From Pseudomonas sp. R84 (GTDB lineage: Bacteria; Pseudomonadota; Gammaproteobacteria; Pseudomonadales; Pseudomonadaceae): 64,000 nt of DNA. A model generated the notes under the pieces. That model made no database searches. It was given only the letters and a program-made list of their open reading frames with translations, and was not told where the DNA came from. Made by a program: the position numbers and the translations under genes. The DNA is taken from assembly GCF_009834515.1 (NCBI RefSeq), contig NZ_CP019426.1, positions 3,213,501-3,277,500 of the forward strand. Direction: 5' to 3'. This document shows positions 16,432-24,421 of this stretch, piece after piece (position 1 is the first letter of the stretch; the number at the start of each line of letters is the position of its first letter).

Positions 16432-16458
16432 TACGGCCGAAGCGTTGCTTCGGCCGTA
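16432..16458 (+). terminator. Terminator/attenuator between peptide genes and downstream operon
   Basis: TACGGCCGAAGC (16432-16443) and GCTTCGGCCGTA (16447-16458) form a perfect 12-bp stem with a GTT loop, followed by TTTAAT. It would end most transcripts after the two peptide genes and let a fraction read into the TPR-to-M28 run, giving far more peptide than enzyme. The short T-tract makes termination probably partial. Confidence 0.7.
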
Positions 16459-16504
16459 TTTAATCTCGACAGCGCAGTTTCTACATGTCATTAGGGAAAG
16501 TGAT

Positions 16505-17758
16505 ATGCACAGCAAATTGGACGATGCGTTTTCGCGCGCCGTGTTTTTCTATGATGACTCAGGCGCTCATCCGACGAATTGGTCGCGCTCCGTGTGTGCG
16601 GGGCTGGCGGAACAGAACTTCGATGAGGTGCCTTATCGGGTGCCTCAACTGCTTGAACCCTCGACGTTGATTGAAGTGGCGCAGCGCCACGCCATAGGTG
16701 TCGACGAACTGGAGTTTTTTTCCTACCCGATGGATGGCCCGGTGACCAAGGTCAAGTGGTTGGCCGACATGCTGGAGTGGGCCCCGCCAGTGCAGAAATT
16801 GAGCCTCGCGCAATGTCTGGCCGCCAGTTGCAGGTACCGCTACGCCAATCAGGTCCTGACGAAAATCCCTTACGAGGCACTGTTTCCCGACCAGCGTGTG
16901 ACATTTCATCTGACCCGGTTCGCCATCCAGAACCGTCTTGAAATGACCACATCGCATCAGGAAGACTTCACTGCGCTCAAAGCATTGCTGCAGGCTCAGC
17001 GTATGCCACCGTCGCGGGTTCTGGACGTTTGCTCGCAGGCGATTGTCTGGAAATTGAAAGGCGACTCCATCGATGATGAGCTGAACAAATGGTTCATCGA
17101 CGCTGGCGAAAAGGCTGCCCGGCAGATTGCCTCGAGCGACGCGCCGGTGGATCTGGTTTCGCTGTCATCGTTCTATCGCGGACTGGCCATGGTGCCGGCA
17201 GCCCGGGGCGATGTGGCAACCACGCGGCAATACATGCTGCTGGCCGAAGAATATGCCGATGCCGTCATACGTGGTGAAAAAGGCGCGAGTATCCCGGCAA
17301 GGGAAGCGCGCAAGACTGTTTATGAATCCAAGCTCAAGGAAATGCTCTATGTCGCCCGCGACATCGAGAGCGCCCGCCAGGTGGCTGACGAGTTGATCGC
17401 CTACGATCCCCACTGGAGCATCTCCTACCACGAGGCTGCCGAGATCGAAGTCAAGGATCAGCAATGGCAGCGTGCGTTGCAACGTTACCAGCAAGCTTAC
17501 GATATCGGTTTTCCACGAGTGACTTACTCGCAGTACATGATGGGTGCCTGTCATCAGCAAATGGGCAACTTCGATCAGGCATTGGCGGCATTCAAGGACA
17601 CCCTGTCGCTGGACAATACCAATATATCCGCAGGCGTCGCCGGTTATGGGGTGGCCCGAGAACATGTTCCAGAACAGTTGCCTTACTTCAAGTCCTGCAT
17701 CGACCGCTGGCATGCTGACGGTATATTGCCCGACGAATATCGAGGGTTAGTCCAATGA
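16505..17758 (+). CDS. TPR-repeat protein of unknown function, first gene of the peptide-locus operon
   Basis: 417 residues from ATG 16505; AGGGAAAG precedes it, and the frame upstream to 16445 includes the terminator tail. No signal peptide or membrane segment. The C-terminal third carries TPR-like helical pairs (SISYHEAAEIEVKDQQWQRA and GACHQQMGNFDQALAAFKDT), while the N-terminal 250 residues are helical and unassigned. TPR proteins usually hold peptides or partner enzymes, so it could present the 18-residue peptide to the other enzymes; that is inference. Its stop overlaps the VOC gene start as ATGA. It is not a known RiPP cyclase or protease family as far as I can see. Confidence 0.75.
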   Translation: MHSKLDDAFSRAVFFYDDSGAHPTNWSRSVCAGLAEQNFDEVPYRVPQLLEPSTLIEVAQRHAIGVDELEFFSYPMDGPVTKVKWLADMLEWAPPVQKLSLAQCLAASCRYRYANQVLTKIPYEALFPDQRVTFHLTRFAIQNRLEMTTSHQEDFTALKALLQAQRMPPSRVLDVCSQAIVWKLKGDSIDDELNKWFIDAGEKAARQIASSDAPVDLVSLSSFYRGLAMVPAARGDVATTRQYMLLAEEYADAVIRGEKGASIPAREARKTVYESKLKEMLYVARDIESARQVADELIAYDPHWSISYHEAAEIEVKDQQWQRALQRYQQAYDIGFPRVTYSQYMMGACHQQMGNFDQALAAFKDTLSLDNTNISAGVAGYGVAREHVPEQLPYFKSCIDRWHADGILPDEYRGLVQ

Positions 17759-18189
17759 GCGTCGCACTCGACAAGATCAGGATAGTCGCTGTCGATCATA
17801 TTCAACTGGACGTCGCTGACATTGAAGAGAGTCGCGATTTTTATGCGCGAGTGTTTGGCTTCGAAGTCAAGGAAGTGGGTATTCGCGCATTTACTCGCTG
17901 GATGACGATCGGGGCCAATGAAACACTTTATTTATGCATGCATGAATATGCAGAAGGTCGCGGCGTAAAAAACGATGGTCTTGAAATTACTCACTTCGGG
18001 ATTTTGGTGGAGGACTTTGATCGAGTATTGACGCAACTTCGCGATCATGGCGTCAAGTTGCTGCCAGACTATGAAGTTCAATATCATTCTTCACGTTCCG
18101 TTTATTTTATTGACCCTAACGGTTACAAGGTCGAAATTTCCGAGAAGTACGGCGGCGGTATCGAAAGTGCCAGGTACACCTCATGCTGA
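17755..18189 (+). CDS. VOC-superfamily enzyme (glyoxalase/dioxygenase fold)
   Basis: 144 residues with the paired beta-alpha-beta-beta-beta layout of the vicinal oxygen chelate fold. Likely metal ligands are H15 in VAVDHIQLDV, H80 in ITHFGILV and E127 in GYKVEISE, the pattern of active members such as extradiol dioxygenases, glyoxalase I and fosfomycin-modifying enzymes. FIDPNGYKVEI is a classic family motif. It is coupled by ATGA to the TPR gene and overlaps the beta-propeller gene by seven bases. In this setting it could modify the peptide or sequester/inactivate the product; either is inference. Confidence 0.8.
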   Translation: MSVALDKIRIVAVDHIQLDVADIEESRDFYARVFGFEVKEVGIRAFTRWMTIGANETLYLCMHEYAEGRGVKNDGLEITHFGILVEDFDRVLTQLRDHGVKLLPDYEVQYHSSRSVYFIDPNGYKVEISEKYGGGIESARYTSC

Positions 18190-19325
18190 GCGCTACCTCG
18201 GATCGCGCGGCACCCGGAACGGTGTATGCGCAGCACCTGCTAAGCACCTGGTACAAAAACAACCAGGCGCTGCGCAGTCACAGACCCTGGCGGGAAAGCT
18301 CGCACAAGGACTGGCAGGCTCCTCCGACTTTTCAACGCACGGTGTCCTGCGACGAGAGGGTTTGGAGCATTCCCGGCAGGATCGCTGATGACCGGATTCT
18401 GTTCGGCTGCTGGGATAACAGCTTGCAGTGCGTACGCTTGAGTGACGGCGAGCCACAGTGGCGGTTTGCGACTCAGGGACCGGTCTACAGCTCGCCAGCC
18501 GTGTCGGCAGACGGCAGTTTCGTCGTGGGCTGCGAGGACCATCTGCTACGTCGCATCTCCCGTGACGGCGAATGCCTGTGGACGTTTCAGGCGCAGGGGC
18601 CGTTTCACGCCAGCCCGACCATCGACTCGGCCAGGGATATCGTCTACGCCGGCAGCTACGACCATACGCTCTACGCCGTCGATCATGCTTCGGGCACGTT
18701 GCTGTGGAAGCAATCCTTCGACGATCAGGTTGAGGACGACCTCTACAGTTCACCGGCACTGGACGGGAACGGCAATGTCATCGTCGGTACGGACAATGTG
18801 CTGATGTGCTTCAGCCCCGAAGGCGAGGAGCGCTGGAGAATCACCGAAACCAGCCGGTTTGAAGGCACTGCTGCGATCGACCATGCCTCGGGACGCGGGA
18901 TCATCGGCACCGAAGTCGACGGCAAGATCATTGTCTTCAATGCTGCCGACGGCACGGTGCTGCAGCAATTTCACACCGACGGTTTCGTGGTGTCCTGCCC
19001 GAGCCTGTCGCCCGAAGGTGTGGCGTATGTCGGCAGCAATGACGGTCACGTGTACGGCATTGATCTGCACAGCCTGAAGATGTTGTGGCGGGTCAATCTC
19101 GCCTGCGAATTCCGCTACACACCCTTTACCGTGCTGCCAAGCGGCGACGCGTTGTTCGTTGGCACCGACGAGCGCTTGCACTGCCTGGCCCAACATAGCG
19201 GACAAACCTTGTGGCAACTGGAGCACGACACGGGATTTCATTCCTCGCCGTTGCTCACGGATGATGGGCACCTGGTGATTGGCTCGCACCGTAACGCTGT
19301 GCATTTTTATCAATGGATCCGCTAG
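18183..19325 (+). CDS. PQQ-like beta-propeller protein, cytoplasmic
   Basis: 380 residues built from about seven repeats of a PQQ-like blade: VYSSPAVSADGSFVVGCEDH, YAGSYDHTLYAVDHASGTLL, YVGSNDGHVYGIDLHSLKML and others end in a W after a G-x-LLW or similar turn. There is no signal peptide, unlike the periplasmic quinoprotein dehydrogenases and BamB that share the blade. It starts inside the VOC gene end and is followed 36 bases later by the methyltransferase. I infer a scaffold or enzyme in the peptide pathway. Whether it binds PQQ cannot be told, though this bacterium uses PQQ for Gcd. Confidence 0.75.
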   Translation: MLSATSDRAAPGTVYAQHLLSTWYKNNQALRSHRPWRESSHKDWQAPPTFQRTVSCDERVWSIPGRIADDRILFGCWDNSLQCVRLSDGEPQWRFATQGPVYSSPAVSADGSFVVGCEDHLLRRISRDGECLWTFQAQGPFHASPTIDSARDIVYAGSYDHTLYAVDHASGTLLWKQSFDDQVEDDLYSSPALDGNGNVIVGTDNVLMCFSPEGEERWRITETSRFEGTAAIDHASGRGIIGTEVDGKIIVFNAADGTVLQQFHTDGFVVSCPSLSPEGVAYVGSNDGHVYGIDLHSLKMLWRVNLACEFRYTPFTVLPSGDALFVGTDERLHCLAQHSGQTLWQLEHDTGFHSSPLLTDDGHLVIGSHRNAVHFYQWIR

Positions 19326-19361
19326 CGTGGATCGAACCCCGGCAGTAAACAGGAGTGTTGG

Positions 19362-20009
19362 ATGAGTCACGAACAGGAAGTCGAGACGCTCTTCGACGAA
19401 TGGGCCATCGAGGATGGCGCGGTGGACATGGCCCGCGAGCATTGGGCGCGGGTCGAACCGGTATTGTCCGCGCTTGAACCCTCTACAGGTCGCTACCTGG
19501 AGATCGGTCCGGGCAACGGATATGCCCTGGAGTATATGGCCCGCTCGAAGTTTGCCAACGGCTATTGCCGGGCTGTGGAGCTCAGTCAGGAAATGGCGAT
19601 TATTTGCCAAACCAAGGTCAAGAACTACGACAACGTCGACATCGATGTCGAAAGCTTCATGAACTGGCAGCCGCCGGCGGGCATGCAGTTTGATCTGATA
19701 TTTTCCATGGAGGTGTTCTATTACTTCGAAGACATCACCGCCGCCATCGAAAAAGCCGCCGGCCTGCTGGCGCCCGGTGGCGAGCTGATTGTCATGGTGG
19801 ACTATTACGAAGAAAGCGAAGAGTCGCAGGGATGGGAGCAAGAGCTGGAGGTCAAGCTGACACGCTGGCCACGAAGCCGATACCTCGAAGCCTTCAAAGC
19901 GGCGGGCCTGCAAGGTGTCAGCCAAGAGGAAAAAAGTGGTGGCGTGCAAGAGCATGGCGTAACGCTGTGCACCCGAGGTACAAAAACCTCGACAGGCGTA
20001 GCCGCGTGA
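19362..20009 (+). CDS. SAM-dependent methyltransferase, class I
   Basis: 215 residues from an ATG with AGGAG seven bases before it. Motif I is YLEIGPGNGYALEYMA (about 45-60, GxGxG type), the acidic residue after strand 2 lies in AVELSQEM, and motif IV-like FDLIFSMEVFYYFED (about 110-124) follows. A late LLAPGGELIVMVDYYEE segment matches strand 5 of the Rossmann fold. Small-molecule or peptide methylation is expected. It lies in the middle of the peptide-locus operon. The target atom cannot be told from sequence. Confidence 0.85.
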   Translation: MSHEQEVETLFDEWAIEDGAVDMAREHWARVEPVLSALEPSTGRYLEIGPGNGYALEYMARSKFANGYCRAVELSQEMAIICQTKVKNYDNVDIDVESFMNWQPPAGMQFDLIFSMEVFYYFEDITAAIEKAAGLLAPGGELIVMVDYYEESEESQGWEQELEVKLTRWPRSRYLEAFKAAGLQGVSQEEKSGGVQEHGVTLCTRGTKTSTGVAA

Positions 20010-20058
20010 CGCAGCGCAAAAAACCATTGCCGCGGTCGCCAGGTGTAGCGGGTGAGCC

Positions 20059-20901
20059 ATGCGCGTTGCCGGGAAGGCGCCGGTGATTTCCCATCTGGAT
20101 CACGTCGTCTACCCTGTGTCGCAAGGCCTGTTCGATGAGGTCATCGGCCAGTTTGCCCGTGCAGGCTTCACGGCGCATACGCGACAAGTGCGTCACGATG
20201 ATGGCCGCGTCAGCGCATTCTTCCGGTTGAGTGGCGGGTATCTGGAGTTCTGCTCGGGCAATCTGGATGGGAGCGATCGAGGTTGTTCAATCTGGCTGTG
20301 TTCAACGGATCTGGTGGCACATCTGGCGTGCCTTTTGCCGTCGCAACGCGCGGCCCTGTCCATGTCGGCCAAGGCTCCGGCGGGGGAGACGGCGCCGGCC
20401 TGGCTGATCGCCAACGTACCCACTGGCAGTACGGACGATGTCAGTCTGTCGCTCATCGAGTACGTGCGCGGCATCGGTGGCGACCTTGCCACTCAAGTCT
20501 CGGATAACGGTTTGTTTGCGCTCGGCGGGGTGTCCTTGCTCTGTGCCCGGCCCGAGCAGGAACAACACCATTACTTCACACACCTGGATGACCGGATCAG
20601 CATCGCAATGGAGCCGGGACGCTTGATGATCGGCCAGCAGCGTCTGGCCTTTCTTGATCGTCAGACATTACCCGGCAACGCGTCGACCGCGCTGATGGCG
20701 GCGCCGTGTCTGGTGCACCTGATCACGGTTGACGTCGATCGGACGAAGGCGACGCTGCTGGCGGCCGGTTTCAAACTGCAAGAAGTACTCGGCCTCGGCC
20801 TGTTGGCGCAATCGAGTCTGGTGCCTGCGGTTTGCCTGGTGATCGACGACGGTTTGTCTGTGCAAGACCATCACGATCAACTGCTGGCTCGCCGTGGCTG
20901 A
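20059..20901 (+). CDS. Second VOC/glyoxalase-like protein (280 aa)
   Basis: ISHLDHVVYPVSQGLFDEVIG at the N-terminus with H15 and a following GGYLEFCS strand is the opening of a glyoxalase-like domain of the larger single-chain type. A second, more diverged half is suggested around residues 220-275 (VHLITVDVDRTKATLLAAGF). Putative metal ligands in the second half are less clear than in the 144-residue VOC protein upstream. No signal peptide. Two VOC-type genes in one operon suggests either two oxidative or isomerising steps or one enzyme and one product-binding protein. Confidence 0.65.
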   Translation: MRVAGKAPVISHLDHVVYPVSQGLFDEVIGQFARAGFTAHTRQVRHDDGRVSAFFRLSGGYLEFCSGNLDGSDRGCSIWLCSTDLVAHLACLLPSQRAALSMSAKAPAGETAPAWLIANVPTGSTDDVSLSLIEYVRGIGGDLATQVSDNGLFALGGVSLLCARPEQEQHHYFTHLDDRISIAMEPGRLMIGQQRLAFLDRQTLPGNASTALMAAPCLVHLITVDVDRTKATLLAAGFKLQEVLGLGLLAQSSLVPAVCLVIDDGLSVQDHHDQLLARRG

Positions 20902-20982
20902 GTACGCCAACATACAGGGATCGCCACCGCTACATGCTGGCGTGTTGACTGAAGTGAAGGATGCGGGATTTCAAGGAAAGGT

Positions 20983-21969
20983 ATGTCAAAAGCAATCGAG
21001 CTGTGTGGTATCAGCAAGGTTTACGAAGTTTACCGGGCCCGTGATGACCAGTCGCGCAGCCTGCTGCGTTACTTTCGTCGCGAGAAGACGTACGTGCCGG
21101 CTGTTACGGATGTTTCCTTCTCGATAGACGCGGGTGAGGTGGTTGGCTTTCTCGGCGGTAATGGCGCGGGCAAGACCACCACGCTGAAAATGCTCTCGGG
21201 TATCGTGCGACCCAGCGCAGGGCACCTCTCGGTACTGGGCCATGACCCGTTCAAGCGGCGCGCGGAGTTTCTCAAGTCGATCGCGCTGGTCATGGGGCAA
21301 AAGCAGCAGTTGACCTGGGATCTGCCAGCGCTGGAGTCCTTCCATCTTCATGGTGCGCTATACGATATTGCGCCTGTCGAATGCAGGCGCCGGATCGATG
21401 AGCTGTGCCAGTTGCTGTCCGCCGGCGACATCATTCGGCGTCCAGTCAGGAAGCTGTCGTTGGGCGAACGGATGAAATGCGAGCTCATTCTTTCGCTGCT
21501 GCATCGCCCGAGTATCCTGTTTCTCGACGAGCCGACCATCGGCCTTGACCTGGAAATGCAGGTCGCCATTCGCAAATTCCTCCTCGAGTACAACCGCGAG
21601 TCTGGCGCCACGATCATTCTCACCTCCCATTACATGGCGGACATCGAGGCATTGGCCAACCGCGTCATTGTGCTGGACCAAGGACGCGTGGTGTTCGATG
21701 GCGCACGTCAGGCACTGGTCAAGGCGCACGTCAACGAACGCCAGGTCAGCCTGCGCTTTTCCTCGCAAGTCGGCAGCGACGAACTGAGCGTTTACGGCAC
21801 TCTGCTCAGCCTGGACAGTGAAAGCGCCGAGCTGCTGGTGCCTGAAGAGCAGTTCGCCGCCACCGTGGCGCAACTGCTGGCGAACTTTCCGGTGACGGAC
21901 ATCTCGATCCAGACGCCATCCCTGGAGCAGGCGTTTCCGCGCCTGTTGCTGCCAAAGGAGCACGCGTGA
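20983..21969 (+). CDS. ABC exporter ATPase subunit (COG4586/NatA-like)
   Basis: 328 residues. Walker A FLGGNGAGKTTTLKML (about 57-72), signature LSLGERMKCELILSLL, Walker B SILFLDEPTIGLD and the switch His in ILTSHYMADIEAL are all intact. The N-terminal KVYEVYRARDDQSRSLLRYF insertion and the paired permeases fit the uncharacterised ABC-2 group with ATPase COG4586 and permeases COG4587/COG3694. It is directly followed by its two permease genes with overlapping stops and starts. As part of the peptide locus it most likely exports the finished product and contributes to immunity. Confidence 0.9.
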   Translation: MSKAIELCGISKVYEVYRARDDQSRSLLRYFRREKTYVPAVTDVSFSIDAGEVVGFLGGNGAGKTTTLKMLSGIVRPSAGHLSVLGHDPFKRRAEFLKSIALVMGQKQQLTWDLPALESFHLHGALYDIAPVECRRRIDELCQLLSAGDIIRRPVRKLSLGERMKCELILSLLHRPSILFLDEPTIGLDLEMQVAIRKFLLEYNRESGATIILTSHYMADIEALANRVIVLDQGRVVFDGARQALVKAHVNERQVSLRFSSQVGSDELSVYGTLLSLDSESAELLVPEEQFAATVAQLLANFPVTDISIQTPSLEQAFPRLLLPKEHA

Positions 21970-22772
21970 TGGTTGCTCTGGCTTCGTGGCCCGGCATCGC
22001 CGGGCGCCTGCTGCGCACAAGCGTGCTGGTGACGGTGGTCTACCGGGCGCAGTTGTTTGTCTGGTTGATCAGCGGCGTTGCACCGTTGTTCATGATGATG
22101 ATCTGGTGGGAGCTGTCTCGGGACAAGGTCATCGGCGGCTATGCGCCCAGTGATTTCGTAGCGTATTTCCTCGGCATCTATCTGGTCAGACAGCTGACTG
22201 CCGTATGGGTCATCTTCGTTTTGAACGACGAAATCCGCCAAGGCACGCTGTCCGGTCGCCTGCTGAAACCGGTCGCACCTTTCTGGTTTCATGTGGCGGA
22301 GCATTTGGGGCAGATGGTGGTGCGCGCACCGATCGTCATCACCGTGTTCTGCATCGGGGCCTCGTTGTTTGCCATCGACCTGGCAGCGGTCGCCTGGCGA
22401 TTACCGTTGTTCCTCGTCTCGCTGGTGCTGGCCTGGATCATTATTTTCCATATCTATTACTGCGTCGGCCTGCTTGCGTTCTGGATGGCCAATTCGCTGG
22501 CGCTGGATGCAATGGTCTGGTCGATGTACACGGTGCTGGGCGGCATGCTGATTCCGGTCGACCTGTTTCCCGAAGCGACCCGTCATCTGGTGGCGTTGCT
22601 GCCGTTTTCTGCCTCACTGGATTTTCCGGTCAAGGTATTGATCGGCAAGGCGGCCGACGGCGATCTGCTGCAGGGTTTCGCGGTGCAGCTGTTCTGGGTG
22701 GTGCTGCTGGTGGGGCTGCGCCGAAGGCTGTGGCGCCAAGGGTTGAAGCGTTTTTCGGGGGCCGGCATATGA
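21969..22772 (+). CDS. ABC-2 type permease (DUF990/COG4587-like)
   Basis: 267 residues, start taken at ATG 21969 (AAGGAG eight bases upstream, TGATG overlap with the ATPase stop); a GTG at 21966 adds one residue. About six hydrophobic helices, with LFVWLISGVAPLFMMMIWWEL near the N-terminus and a DEIRQGTLSGRLLKPV cytoplasmic loop that is typical of this permease family and contacts the ATPase. It pairs with the next gene to make a heterodimeric membrane part. The substrate is inferred from context to be the locus product. Confidence 0.85.
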   Translation: MVALASWPGIAGRLLRTSVLVTVVYRAQLFVWLISGVAPLFMMMIWWELSRDKVIGGYAPSDFVAYFLGIYLVRQLTAVWVIFVLNDEIRQGTLSGRLLKPVAPFWFHVAEHLGQMVVRAPIVITVFCIGASLFAIDLAAVAWRLPLFLVSLVLAWIIIFHIYYCVGLLAFWMANSLALDAMVWSMYTVLGGMLIPVDLFPEATRHLVALLPFSASLDFPVKVLIGKAADGDLLQGFAVQLFWVVLLVGLRRRLWRQGLKRFSGAGI

Positions 22773-23557
22773 ACCTGCGACCGTTGAAAGTGCTGCTGGC
22801 CCTGATCAGGCATTCGATGCTTGCGGAGTTGGAATTTCGTATCAATGCCGTCACCAATGCCCTGAACACGGTGGTCGGGATGCTCCTGGCGCTGTACTTC
22901 CTCGATGCCATGTTCAGCGAAGTCGGAAGTCTGGGGGGCTGGAACCTGCATCAGGTACTCGCGCTGTTCGGCGTGGCCCTGGTGCTGGAAGGTTTGCTTG
23001 AGGTCTGGCTGTTTCCCAGCCTGCACGCGCTGTCGGAGCAAGTGCGCACCGGGGATCTGGACTACATGCTGGTGCGCCCGGTCGACAGCCAGTTTCTGGT
23101 GTCATGCTCGAAAATCAGCCTTTGGGAACTGCCTCGTGTATTGATCGGGCTTGCGGTCGTTGTGTATGCGATGCACAGCGAAGGTGCGCTAGGGGTGGGC
23201 AATCTCGCGGCGTTTCTGGGGTTGATGGCGGCAGGAGTGGCGATCTTCTACTCGTTGTTTCTGATCACCTGCACCTTGTCGATCTGGTTTGTGAAGATTG
23301 GTGATGTCTGGATCATCAGCTACACGCTCATGGAGATCGCGCGGTTTCCGGTCACGGCGTTTCCGCAGACGATCCGCATGATCCTGACGTTTCTGGTCCC
23401 GGTGTATTTCGTTTCGAATGTCCCGGTAGCAGCGGCCATGGGCATGGTCGGCTGGCAGGAGGTCATGGGCGCGCTGCTTTTTGCCGTCGCGTTTGTTTGT
23501 CTGTCACGGGTGTTCTGGCTGTTTGCGCTGCGTTCCTATAGCAGTGCCAGCAGCTAG
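22769..23557 (+). CDS. ABC-2 type permease (DUF990/COG3694-like)
   Basis: 262 residues from ATG 22769, which overlaps the stop of the first permease as ATGA; an open frame further upstream is antisense-like shadow of that gene. Six hydrophobic segments are visible. The loop SEQVRTGDLDYMLVRPVDSQF is the counterpart of the LSGRLLKP loop in the partner and marks the family. LIRHSMLAELEFRINAVTNAL at the N-terminus also fits. With the ATPase and first permease it completes a three-gene exporter. Confidence 0.85.
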   Translation: MNLRPLKVLLALIRHSMLAELEFRINAVTNALNTVVGMLLALYFLDAMFSEVGSLGGWNLHQVLALFGVALVLEGLLEVWLFPSLHALSEQVRTGDLDYMLVRPVDSQFLVSCSKISLWELPRVLIGLAVVVYAMHSEGALGVGNLAAFLGLMAAGVAIFYSLFLITCTLSIWFVKIGDVWIISYTLMEIARFPVTAFPQTIRMILTFLVPVYFVSNVPVAAAMGMVGWQEVMGALLFAVAFVCLSRVFWLFALRSYSSASS

Positions 23558-23620
23558 CGTTTGAGCCGCCGCGCAACTGAATGCGCGGCAATTGCGATCG
23601 TCCACACAGGGAAGTTCTCG

Positions 23621-24421
23621 ATGAGTCGTTATTCCGGGCCTGTTTTCGATGCGCACGTGCATACCGAATTTGCGCGGGCGGACAGTCTGCAAGCTTTCAA
23701 GGCGCTGCAAGCGCGCTTCGACATCCGCGCATCCGTAACGGATTCGCATAACCCCGGTTGCGATGCCGGGCAGTTGCAGGCGCTAGGCGTGACCAGGTGC
23801 GCGGTCATCGCTCAGCCTGAGTGGTCGCCAGAGTCGCTGGCGCAGGACCTGGCGTGCGGTGTCTATGGGGCCATCAAAATCAATCTGGGATTCATGCATG
23901 TTCATGCTGACGATCACAGGCTCATGCCGCTGTACACCCTGGCGCGCCAGTTTGATGTCCCGGTGCTGTTCCACAGTGGCGACACAGGCTGGCATCGCTC
24001 CAAGCTCAAGTACGCCCACCCGCTCAGTCTGGACGAGGTCATCGTCGACCATCCGGACGTGAATTTCGTTCTGGTTCACAGCGCTAACCCGTGGTTTACC
24101 GATGCCGCTGTGCTGGCGGCGAAAAACCACAACGTCTGGCTCGAACTCAGTTCGATCATCGAAGGTTCGCTAAGCGACGTTTCGCAAGCCACGCTTGGTC
24201 GGTTGATGGTCGAACCGATCCGCTGGATGCTCGATTACACCGGCAAACCGGAGCGGTTCCTCTTCGGTTCGGGCTGGCCCAGCGTCGATTACCCTGGGTA
24301 CGTGGCCGCGTGCGCCAGTGCCATCGACGAGCAGCACCACCGGCAGGTGTTCTTTGACAACGCCGCACGGCTGTTCAAGTGGCCGGGCGAAGGGGAGCCG
24401 ACATGCGACGCGCGCTCCTGA
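23621..24421 (+). CDS. Amidohydrolase-2 family protein with an altered metal site
   Basis: 266 residues from ATG 23621 (AGGGAAG upstream). The TIM-barrel metal-dependent hydrolase pattern is present: DAHVHTEF gives H12 and H14, K86 lies in AIKINLGF, H118 in VLFHSGDT and H153 in LVHSANPW. The usual catalytic Asp of the F-G-S/T-D motif is replaced by Gly (FGSGWPS, G218), so metal chemistry may differ or be lost. Members of this family hydrolyse or decarboxylate small molecules. It overlaps the peptidase gene by 19 bases, and both may trim the peptide or its product. Confidence 0.75.
   Translation: MSRYSGPVFDAHVHTEFARADSLQAFKALQARFDIRASVTDSHNPGCDAGQLQALGVTRCAVIAQPEWSPESLAQDLACGVYGAIKINLGFMHVHADDHRLMPLYTLARQFDVPVLFHSGDTGWHRSKLKYAHPLSLDEVIVDHPDVNFVLVHSANPWFTDAAVLAAKNHNVWLELSSIIEGSLSDVSQATLGRLMVEPIRWMLDYTGKPERFLFGSGWPSVDYPGYVAACASAIDEQHHRQVFFDNAARLFKWPGEGEPTCDARS

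Noticed and set aside
18183..19325. Quinoprotein alcohol dehydrogenase or BamB
   Set aside because: No signal peptide or lipobox, and it is too short for a dehydrogenase.
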